Shown here: piece after piece, positions 47,090 through 54,099 of the stretch
Numbering within the stretch: position 1 is the first letter of the stretch
Layout: each line of letters begins with the position of its first letter
Source of the DNA: Nitrospirota bacterium
Lineage (GTDB): Bacteria; Nitrospinota_A; UBA7883
Direction of reading: 5' to 3'
Assembly: GCA_024275315.1 (NCBI GenBank)
Contig: JAJRZK010000001.1
Location: 1-64,000, forward strand
DNA: 64,000 bases
Translations under genes and position numbers: made by a program
Notes under the pieces: model-generated
Databases searched by the model: none
Seen by the model: the letters and a program-made list of their open reading frames with translations, nothing else
Told to the model about the DNA's origin: nothing

Positions 47090-47809
47090 TCATAGAACTA
47101 CAACCTTGTCAATTCCGGGCGCTGTCGTCAATCTCGATTTTAGAAGGGCGGTTTTTCGCCGGCTCACACCTTCTTTTCCACGCTTTCCATTATTTGTGAT
47201 GGCCGTTCTGAAGCCGGCCCAGTCCGGAGAAATCGCCGCCAGGGTTTCGATTTCATCAGCCCCCAAAGACCCCGCCAGCGCAGTCATCAAGCCATATCCG
47301 CGCCCATTTTCAACATGGGCTCGCAGTACGCGGGGCGCCATGAAATCAAACAACGTTCTACCATCTTTTGTGTTTGTGTCGACCAGGATGCCGTCTATAC
47401 CAGCTTGCCGCGCCGTGTGAGGCAGGGCCGATACCGGGAACAAACCCAGCTCCCCCGCGTCGGCGTACGCCGCGGCGACCACCATGGTTTGCTGCGGCAA
47501 GGATTTTTTCAGCCTGATCAGCGCCGTGATGGCGTCGGGCGGCGTTATGTCGCCAAGCCCGGCCTTAACCACGTTCACGCCAGCGTTGACCATCTGGTGC
47601 GCAAGATCAACCGTGCGCAAGCCGTCGAGGTCTCCCACGGTGGCCGAAAGTAGCATGTCGGCGTTGATATGTGATCGGACACTGGTTACCGTGGAGAGCT
47701 CCGGAGCCCCAAGCGCTCCGATCGATGGATTTTTGACATCGATAAGGTCGGCTATGTCCGCTATGCAGACCGCCTCCCTCGCCGATACAACGCTGGCGAG
47801 TAACCGCAT
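47090..47809 (-). CDS. mfnB: (5-formylfuran-3-yl)methyl phosphate synthase-like protein
   Basis: The 239-residue TIM barrel begins RLLASVVSAREAVCIADIADLIDVKNPSIGALGA (split here: RLLASVVSA, then IDVKNPSIGALGA), the signature of the DUF556/MfnB family with the catalytic lysine in DVKNP. KAGLGD and VVAAAYAD follow as in the family. MfnB makes the furan precursor of methanofuran from two glyceraldehyde-3-phosphates in methanogens and has homologues in methylotrophic bacteria. No other C1-carrier genes are here. It lies 6 bases after fabI on the same strand. The fold and family are likely; the physiological role is not shown. Confidence 0.8.
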   Translation of the reverse strand: MRLLASVVSAREAVCIADIADLIDVKNPSIGALGAPELSTVTSVRSHINADMLLSATVGDLDGLRTVDLAHQMVNAGVNVVKAGLGDITPPDAITALIRLKKSLPQQTMVVAAAYADAGELGLFPVSALPHTARQAGIDGILVDTNTKDGRTLFDFMAPRVLRAHVENGRGYGLMTALAGSLGADEIETLAAISPDWAGFRTAITNNGKRGKEGVSRRKTALLKSRLTTAPGIDKVVVL

Positions 47810-47815
47810 TCGTTA

Positions 47816-48601
47816 TCAGTCGCTACCGCGACCGGATACAGCGGTGGCCTGGTAACCTGCGTCGACAAAAAGTATCTCCCCCGTGGTGGCGGTGGAAAGG
47901 TCTGAGAGAAGAAAAACACCAGCGTTGCCAACCTCGTCCTGTGTCACGTTTCTGCCGAGTGGGGATCCTGTGGAGCTAATGTGCAGCATTTGCTTGAAAT
48001 TGGAGATACCGGCCGAAGCCAGCGTTTTCACCGCTCCAGCCGAAACGGCGTTTACGCGGATATTTTTCGGTCCCAAATCGGCCGCCAAATATCTTACGGA
48101 GGATTCAAGCGCGGCTTTAGCCACACCCATCGCGTTATAGTTTGGCACGGCTTTTTGTCCACCATAAAAAGTGAGCGTCAGCATCGCCCCGCCGTTTGGC
48201 ATGATCTTTTCCGCCCGCGCGGCCAGCGCTGTGAATGAATAAACGGAAACATCCATGGTGTTCAGAAAATTAGCCCTGGATGTTTCATAATACGGACCCT
48301 TCAATTCCGACTTGTCTGAATAGGCTACGCCGTGGACGAGAAAATCCATGTCCCCCACGCGTTCCCTGTACAAGTCGAAGACCTTGTCCATCTGGCTATC
48401 ATCAGTAACATCCATTTCTTCAACGAAAGTTGAGCCCATCGATTCGGCCAGCGGCCTGACTCTTTTGCCAAGCTGCTCTCCGGCGTATGTAAAAGCGACC
48501 ACGGCTCCCTCCCTGCCAAGAGCCTTGGCGACGCCCCATGAAAGGCTTCTTTCATTAGCCACACCTACCACCAGGCCTTTTTTCCCATCCATCAATCCCA
48601 T
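47816..48601 (-). CDS. fabI: Enoyl-ACP reductase, FabI type
   Basis: FabI performs the last reduction in fatty-acid elongation. The 261-residue short-chain reductase has the divergent nucleotide motif VVGVANERSLSWGVAKAL and the catalytic YNAMGVAK (Tyr-x6-Lys). At the position of the other conserved tyrosine (LTLSY in E. coli) this protein reads LTLTF, with the tyrosine shifted one residue along. I start at ATG 48601 with GGGAG 8 bases upstream; the longer frame uses a TTG. It is followed by mfnB after 6 bases. Confidence 0.94.
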   Translation of the reverse strand: MGLMDGKKGLVVGVANERSLSWGVAKALGREGAVVAFTYAGEQLGKRVRPLAESMGSTFVEEMDVTDDSQMDKVFDLYRERVGDMDFLVHGVAYSDKSELKGPYYETSRANFLNTMDVSVYSFTALAARAEKIMPNGGAMLTLTFYGGQKAVPNYNAMGVAKAALESSVRYLAADLGPKNIRVNAVSAGAVKTLASAGISNFKQMLHISSTGSPLGRNVTQDEVGNAGVFLLSDLSTATTGEILFVDAGYQATAVSGRGSD

Positions 48602-48672
48602 AAAATCCGCTCCCAATCATGCGTTTTCTAAAAGCCCGCGAACCGCGTAGCTTCAAACCTTACCAGACCACG

Positions 48673-49245
48673 CTACAAAAGGCCCAGTTTCTCCTTGACC
48701 AGGTTTATGGTCTCCATGGTAAGAATTTTATTATAAACCAGGTAATTTTCCAGATTGTTTATGTTCTGCTCCGCAAGGGCGTCGTCCAGCGATTCCTTGC
48801 CGAGTTTCTTGTTTTCAACAAGCCATTCGCCAAGCCTTAACGTGCTGGTGTTGTTCCAGAAGAATTTCGTAAAGCTTTCCTTGGTCATTATACCCTGCTC
48901 TTCAATGACAGAAACCACGTTCACGCTGGACCTGTCATCGTTCATGATGCTGTTGTATTGCTCCGTTTGCAAAAACCCCTGCTTTAACAGCTGGTCGCAA
49001 AACTTGAGATAAAACTTGTTGTTTTCGGTGAAAAAATCGTTGAGAGTCTCCTTGGAAACAAGTCCCCGGTCCACAAGTATGTTTCCAAGATAGCGTTTTC
49101 CCTTGTCGTCGAATTCTTTTCTGAGCTGGATAAACTGTTCGAACTGCTCCTTGGAGAGTTTGTTTTTTTCGATCAGGACCTTGGCGAGTTTTTTCTCGTT
49201 TTCGGTGATTGCGCCCATGTTTGCAGTGGAACGCTTTTTGACCAT
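48673..49245 (-). CDS. Standalone helical-hairpin repeat protein (MshEN-like)
   Basis: After a short basic start (VKKRSTANMG), the 190 residues are about six copies of a 25-40-residue unit. Each runs roughly LG..LV..G.L.KE.L...L..Q; examples are YLGNILVDRGLVSKETL and RLGEWLVENKKLGKESL. This is the helical hairpin of GspE/PilB N-terminal (MshEN) domains, some of which bind cyclic di-GMP, but no ATPase is attached. I start at ATG 49245 with AAAGAGAA upstream. It is divergent from motA, so a motility role is possible; binding residues are partly degenerate. Confidence 0.72.
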   Translation of the reverse strand: MVKKRSTANMGAITENEKKLAKVLIEKNKLSKEQFEQFIQLRKEFDDKGKRYLGNILVDRGLVSKETLNDFFTENNKFYLKFCDQLLKQGFLQTEQYNSIMNDDRSSVNVVSVIEEQGIMTKESFTKFFWNNTSTLRLGEWLVENKKLGKESLDDALAEQNINNLENYLVYNKILTMETINLVKEKLGLL

Positions 49246-49508
49246 AACTAAAATTCTCTTTATGTTTTTAGGATTGATGTTGAATTTTATTTGCTTTAAG
49301 GCGGGAAAACAAGAAATATCGCTATAATCAGCCAAAGCGGATTATCCAACAGATACCCAGGAGTCGTAACCGGGCGATACGCAAAAACTTTTCCTGCAAG
49401 TTATGGTTAACGTTGTTTATTTGCCCGAACTGGGGCTACAATCAAAAATCCGGAGCTGATCCAGTAGAGGCCCGTCAACAAGTTGACGATTTTGGGGATA
49501 TGGCAAGT

Positions 49509-49524
49509 TGGTATTAATATTGCT
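49509..49524 (+). promoter_or_regulatory. Possible sigma-54 promoter of motA
   Basis: TGG (49509-49511), 8 bases, then TTGC (49520-49523) has exact -24/-12 geometry, although the usual CA after TGG is missing. It lies about 47 bases before the motA ATG. The 325-base gap 49246-49570 between the divergent hairpin-repeat gene and motA holds no gene. A weaker site of the same kind (AGG-N8-TTGC) faces the other way near 49381-49395. Confidence 0.45.
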
Positions 49525-49570
49525 CTAAATCAGTGATTGTATAACTGCATAAGGGAAGAAGCGCGCAAAC

Positions 49571-50332
49571 ATGGATCTGGCCACAATAATCGGTATAATT
49601 GCCGGGCTTGGAGTTATCGCCTCTGCGATAGGCGTCGAGAATCTGACAATTTTCATAAGCATACCATCATTTTTGATTGTAGTCGGCGGCACTGTTTGCG
49701 CCATCATGGTCAACTATCCCTTGGCGGATTTGGGGACTATGATCAACGTCATAAAAAAAACCTTGTTTTATAGTGTACCGAACCCTCGAGACATTATTCC
49801 GATGCTGGTGGATTTCGGATCCAAGGCCCGCCGTGATGGCATACTCGTGCTCCAGTCTGTCACAAAGGATATTGACGACCCCTTCGTGGGCCAGGGCATC
49901 CAGCTTGCCATAGATGGCGCGGAGCCGCAGATGATCCTGAAGATACTTGAAACCGAGGTGGAATACGTCAAGGAGCGGCACAAGCTGGGAGCGCAAATGG
50001 CGGAAGCCATTGGAACTTTCATGCCGGCGTTCGGTATGGTGGGCACCCTGGTTGGCCTGGTGCTGATGTTGCAATCTCTCGACGATCCTTCCACGATCGG
50101 ACCTTCGATGGCCATAGCGCTGATAACCACATTTTACGGAGCGCTGATGGCGAACCTCATTTTTCTGCCTATGGCTGGCAAGCTGAAAAAGCGTAGCGCC
50201 GATGAGGTCCTGGTAAAAGAGCTTATCATAGAAGGAATAGTCTCAATCGCCTCGGGTGATAACCCGAGAATCATGGAACAAAAGTTGCATGCGTTCCTTT
50301 TGCCCAAACTAAGACAGAGCCAGTTCGACTAA
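49571..50332 (+). CDS. motA: Flagellar stator subunit MotA
   Basis: MotA and MotB form the ion channel that powers flagellar rotation. The 253-residue protein has four membrane segments (near residues 4-25, 30-50, 150-170 and 180-205). The loop contains the helix with KARRDGILVLQ seen in family members that contact the switch. The C-terminal membrane part has PAFGMVGTLVGLVLML. Its stop overlaps the next gene's start (TAATG), so translation is coupled. Sequence does not show whether protons or sodium are used. Confidence 0.95.
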   Translation: MDLATIIGIIAGLGVIASAIGVENLTIFISIPSFLIVVGGTVCAIMVNYPLADLGTMINVIKKTLFYSVPNPRDIIPMLVDFGSKARRDGILVLQSVTKDIDDPFVGQGIQLAIDGAEPQMILKILETEVEYVKERHKLGAQMAEAIGTFMPAFGMVGTLVGLVLMLQSLDDPSTIGPSMAIALITTFYGALMANLIFLPMAGKLKKRSADEVLVKELIIEGIVSIASGDNPRIMEQKLHAFLLPKLRQSQFD

Positions 50333-51039
50333 TGAGAAACATCGCGCCACGCCCGGCAGGCAACCGCAGGGGCGACCTTCTCAATAAAATGAACGTCACG
50401 CTCATGATGATTCTTCTGGCGTTTTTCATCGTGCTCAACTCACTTGCTGTTCCTGCGCCGAGCAAGAAAAAAATAGCGCTCGGGTCGTTGATCGGGTCGC
50501 TGGGGATATTGCCTGGGGGGCCGTCTCCAATAGTCGCAAAACGAAAAACACTGACCCGGGCACAGGCGCCCATCCTGCCGAAGCCGGACTCCCCGGCCCA
50601 GTTGATGGGGGAGTTCGAGGAGTATGTCATCAGGAAAAAAATCGCCGAGGATGTGGCTACCGTCGTGACAAACAACGGACTTGAACTGACAATCAACGCC
50701 AGCATGATTTTCAAGCGCAACTCAATAGAGATCAGACCGGTGATTTACCCTGTGCTTGACAGGTTAAGTCATCTGCTCAAACGGGTAAACGGTCCTTTTG
50801 TCATAGAGTGCCATTCGGATAATAAAAAATTCAAATCAGCCAGGTACGCAACTTCCATTGATTTTTCCATTGCCCGCGCTGGCGCTGTCGCCAGGTATTT
50901 TATGGATAAAGGCGGTGTGGAGCACTCTAATGTATCCATCTCGGGTTACGGTCCCCTTTTGCCTCTTTTTCCCAACGACACAGCGGAACACAGGAAGAAG
51001 AACAACAGGGTGCGTATTGTTTACAGGCGTGCGGTTTGA
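50332..51039 (+). CDS. MotB paralogue lacking the ion-binding aspartate
   Basis: This 235-residue protein has one membrane helix near residues 20-38 (NVTLMMILLAFFIVL) and a C-terminal OmpA/MotB peptidoglycan-binding domain. The plug region is replaced by a longer linker. Aligned on AFF, the position of the essential aspartate (AYAD in E. coli MotB) is threonine, and no acidic residue lies in the helix. In the OmpA domain, GHTD has become CHSD, but NNRVRI is kept. It cannot be a normal channel subunit; it may tune or replace a stator part. It overlaps motA by one base. Confidence 0.85.
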   Translation: MRNIAPRPAGNRRGDLLNKMNVTLMMILLAFFIVLNSLAVPAPSKKKIALGSLIGSLGILPGGPSPIVAKRKTLTRAQAPILPKPDSPAQLMGEFEEYVIRKKIAEDVATVVTNNGLELTINASMIFKRNSIEIRPVIYPVLDRLSHLLKRVNGPFVIECHSDNKKFKSARYATSIDFSIARAGAVARYFMDKGGVEHSNVSISGYGPLLPLFPNDTAEHRKKNNRVRIVYRRAV

Positions 51040-51052
51040 CGAGGCGGCTTTT

Positions 51053-51820
51053 ATGAGTATATCCACTGCACAGAAAAAAAAGAGAAGCAAACAGGAAGAG
51101 GAAGGATTCGACGCTGAATTCTGGATGGTTACGTTCGGCGATCTTCTGTCGCTATTGATAACGTTTTTTGTGATGTTGTTTGCAATGTCGTCACTCGACG
51201 ATCAGATTTTATAAGAGATGTTTATTTCAACGTTTTCCGGCGGCGCCGGAGCGTTGTCGTTTGGAATAGGCGGCGAAATTCACCCGCCCACCATGGAGAG
51301 TATCGCCACCCAGCGACAATTGGGGATGCAAAAGCTGTACGATTTTCTACTGAACAAAGACAAACAGATAACAAAGGAGATAATGACCTCGCTCAAGGGG
51401 TTGACTGAAAGCATGCTGGCGATGGATGTGGTGATCAGGAAGCGCGGGCCGAATTTCAGCCTGGTGTTTCCCAGCGAAAAAATGTTCCCGCCCGGATCGG
51501 CGCAGATCAGCGAACCAGTCAAACAGATCCTGAAAAACCTTGGTGATGTCATGAGATTTTCCACAAGCGTAATATCGATCGAGGGGCATACGGACAGCTT
51601 GCCGTTGCATGGCGGCAAGTTCCCTTCAAACTGGGAGCTATCGGCGACCAGGGCGGCCAATGTTATGAAATTTCTGGTTGATCAGACCCCTGTTGAGGCG
51701 AATCGAATACGGGCCATAGGTTTTGCGAATACGAAGCCTGTGGTCAAGGAGGTAAATGAAGATATGCGGGCGCGCAACCGGCGAATAGAGATAATGGTGC
51801 GCCAGGCGCCCGAAAGTTAA
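51053..51820 (+). pseudogene. motB: Canonical MotB interrupted by an in-frame TAA
   Basis: The 5' piece (51053-51214, 53 residues) has a charged cytoplasmic start and the channel helix FGDLLSLLITFFVMLF with the essential aspartate. A TAA at 51212-51214 ends it after SLDDQIL. The same frame continues GAG ATG with the plug region (FISTFSGGAGALSFGIGGE) and a full OmpA domain (EGHTDSLPLHGGKF, ATRAANV, RARNRRIEI) to a TAA at 51818-51820. Together they equal one normal MotB with a single changed codon. The 3' part might be reinitiated at ATG 51218 but would lack the membrane helix. Confidence 0.92.
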
Positions 51821-51848
51821 ACAGAATAAGGATTAGGAGAGATACATC

Positions 51849-52343
51849 ATGGCTGATGACGAAGCGGCGGAGGGAGCCTCTTCTGGAGGCAGTAAACTTC
51901 TTATCATAATTCTCGCTATTGTTCTGGTCCTGCTTATAGGCGGTGGGGCGGCTGTGTATTTTGTTGTATTGCCAAAAATACAGCAAACGGAGGGAAAAAC
52001 CATTGAAACGGCTGAAAAAGAGAAAGCGGCGCCGGCGGTATCGCTGGGGAGCACTATTGAGCTTCAGCCTTTTATCGTAAACTTGTCCGGCGGCGGCGGA
52101 CGATACCTCAAAACCACAATGGTTCTTCAGCTATCCACCCCCGACGTGGCCAAGGAAATTACGAACCGGGCTCCACAGATCAAGGACGCGGTGATTACGA
52201 TTTTGTCGAGTAAGACAGCGGATGAAATCATGTCCGTCCAGGGTAAATATGATCTTAAGACGGAGATTATGAGAAGGGTGAATACATTCCTTTCGACAGG
52301 GGTCGTCCGGGAGTTATTTTTTGTAGAGTTCGTGGTACAATAA
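51849..52343 (+). CDS. fliL: Flagellar basal-body protein FliL
   Basis: The 164-residue protein has a short cytoplasmic start, one membrane helix near residues 17-40 (LLIIILAIVLVLLIGGGAAV) and a periplasmic domain. The family patterns are LQPFIVNL, the KDAVITILSSKTADE helix and the C-terminal FFVEFVVQ. FliL surrounds stators and stabilises them. It sits between motB and fliM. Its last domain is the yardstick by which the first protein in the window looks FliL-like. Confidence 0.94.
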   Translation: MADDEAAEGASSGGSKLLIIILAIVLVLLIGGGAAVYFVVLPKIQQTEGKTIETAEKEKAAPAVSLGSTIELQPFIVNLSGGGGRYLKTTMVLQLSTPDVAKEITNRAPQIKDAVITILSSKTADEIMSVQGKYDLKTEIMRRVNTFLSTGVVRELFFVEFVVQ

Positions 52344-52385
52344 CAGTTCAGGCATGATTGTTCAACTGTATAGGCTGGCGTATAA

Positions 52386-53411
52386 ATGAGCCAGGTTCTT
52401 TCACAAGAGGAAGTCGACGCCCTGTTGCGGGGTGTTACCGACGGCGAGATTGAAACCGAAGTCGAAGATATCGCCGACGAGTCGGGCATAGTCCCCTATG
52501 ACCTTACAAGCCAGGAACGGATCATCCGTGGAAGGATGCCGACTCTTGACATCATCAACCAGAGGTTTTCGAGGTTGTTTCGCAACTCCCTCTCCTCCTC
52601 GCTTCGCAAAGCGCTTGACATTTCCGCGGTATCCACCGACACCGTCAAGTTCGGCGAGTTTGTAAAATCATTACCCGTGCCCGCGTCTTTGCACATTTTC
52701 AAGATAGACCCCCTGCGCGGCTTTGCGCTTCTGGTGGCCGAATCGAAGCTGGTTTTCGCCCTTGTGGACACTTTTTTCGGCGGAACCGGCGAGGGCAAGA
52801 TGAAAATCGAGGGGCGTGACTTTACGATAATCGAGCAACGCATGATCAAAAAGGTGATCCTGATGGTGCTCGAGGACATGGAATCGGCGTGGAAACCTGT
52901 TCATACCGTGAAAATGAGCTTTGTCCGCTCTGAGGTGAACCCCCAGTTCGCCGCGATTGTTCCGCCCACCGACGTGGTGGTCGTAATAATGTTCGAGGTG
53001 GAGCTGGACCAGGTGAGCGGGACGCTCACAGTGTGCCTGCCTTATTCCACCATAGAACCGATTATCGGCAAGCTCCGGGCCGGGTTTCAAAGTGATCAGC
53101 TTGAGGTGGACCAGGCCTGGATCAAGAGGCTGAAGGACAGGCTGAAAGAATCGAGTGTGAATGTTAATGTCGAGCTGGGATCGGCGGTCGTGTCTGGAAG
53201 AAAGTTCATGGAGTTCAAGGTTGGTGATGTCATCACCCTGGATAATGACGCAGATGCGGAAATGAACGTGATGATAGAAGGAATTGTGAAATACAAAGGT
53301 AAACCTGGCGTTGTCAAGGGTAGTACAGCTATTCAGCTTACCAAGGTCATTCCCAGGTCTGGCGCGGGGGAGCGTGACCTCAACCAGGATGGCCAAACAA
53401 AAACAGGATAG
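52386..53411 (+). CDS. fliM: Flagellar motor switch protein FliM
   Basis: FliM receives CheY-phosphate and sets rotation sense. The 341-residue protein begins with the CheY-binding peptide LSQEEVDALLRG, followed by an acidic linker. The middle domain starts near residue 45 and has FFGGTGEG and ERQ-like helices. A SpoA domain (residues about 255-325) pairs with FliN. All parts look intact. The first motif is the same as that repeated in the protein at 3-1457. Confidence 0.97.
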   Translation: MSQVLSQEEVDALLRGVTDGEIETEVEDIADESGIVPYDLTSQERIIRGRMPTLDIINQRFSRLFRNSLSSSLRKALDISAVSTDTVKFGEFVKSLPVPASLHIFKIDPLRGFALLVAESKLVFALVDTFFGGTGEGKMKIEGRDFTIIEQRMIKKVILMVLEDMESAWKPVHTVKMSFVRSEVNPQFAAIVPPTDVVVVIMFEVELDQVSGTLTVCLPYSTIEPIIGKLRAGFQSDQLEVDQAWIKRLKDRLKESSVNVNVELGSAVVSGRKFMEFKVGDVITLDNDADAEMNVMIEGIVKYKGKPGVVKGSTAIQLTKVIPRSGAGERDLNQDGQTKTG

Positions 53412-53420
53412 GTAATTTTT

Positions 53421-53894
53421 ATGATGAGTGACGAAGAAACCAGCGCCGAAAACGAGGAAGACCTTTGGGCCGCCGCGGCGGACGACCTGGCCCAGCAAAG
53501 GGAAATGCTTCGGGACGCCGCTGACACTGGCGAGGCTGAACCAAATGACACCCCGGCAGAGGAGGGTGTGGCCACGGCTGTGGCTCCCTCGGCGGAGACG
53601 GCTCCCGCTGGTGAACAATTATCGGATGCGACCAAAAGCGATGTGGACAGGATTCTTGATATTCCACTTAAAATCTCGGTGGAGCTGGGCAAGACAAAAA
53701 TGTTGATCAACGATCTTCTGCAACTTGGCCAGGGATCGGTTATCGAGCTTACAAAGCTTGTCGGTGAGCCCCTCGAGGTCATGGTGAACAACCGGCTTGT
53801 CGCGCGAGGCGAGGTTGTGGTTGTAAACGAAAAGTTCGGAATTCGTCTGACGGAAATATCCTCGCCCAAGGAAAGGATTGAAAAAATGGGCTGA
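53421..53894 (+). CDS. fliN: Flagellar motor switch protein FliN
   Basis: The 157-residue protein has an acidic, alanine-rich N-terminal extension of about 75 residues and a SpoA domain (ILDIPLKISVELGKTK, GSVIELTKLVGEPLEVMVNN, ARGEVVVVNEKFGIRLTEI). It forms the C-ring base and helps load export substrates. It follows fliM after 9 bases. The extension is longer than in many FliN proteins and is absent from the orphan copy at 24.2 kb. Confidence 0.96.
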   Translation: MMSDEETSAENEEDLWAAAADDLAQQREMLRDAADTGEAEPNDTPAEEGVATAVAPSAETAPAGEQLSDATKSDVDRILDIPLKISVELGKTKMLINDLLQLGQGSVIELTKLVGEPLEVMVNNRLVARGEVVVVNEKFGIRLTEISSPKERIEKMG

Positions 53895-54000
53895 GCTGTT
53901 TCCGATTTTTCTTTTCGGCGCGCCCCGACCCTATCTGACGGATCGCCTCCCGGCGGTTTCGTGGTTAATCATTTCTCTCGTCAAATTACTGCCATTAATA

Positions 54001-54017
54001 TTGGCATATCCCTTGCT
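54001..54017 (+). promoter_or_regulatory. Sigma-54 promoter of fliO
   Basis: TTGGCAT (54001-54007), 5 bases, then TTGCT (54013-54017). It matches the -24/-12 consensus at all highly conserved positions (TGGCA and TTGC) with exact spacing. It lies in the 205-base gap after fliN and about 85 bases before the chosen fliO start. It implies that export-gate genes are under RpoN and an enhancer-binding activator. Confidence 0.65.
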
Positions 54018-54099
54018 ACTTGCTGTGTGTGTGGTTGAATCTGACAAAGATATGGCGCTTAGCGTCCTGCGCAAAACGGAAAGCGAGGGTAGTGGAATA

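Noticed and set aside
44900-51214. Selenocysteine or pyrrolysine as the cause of the two interruptions
   Set aside because: Those use TGA and TAG; both interruptions are TAA, and no selenocysteine-type stem-loop was seen after them.
53878-54099. Longer FliO starting at TTG 53878
   Set aside because: The added residues have no family match, the ATG at 54100 opens a clean signal peptide, and a sigma-54 site lies in between.
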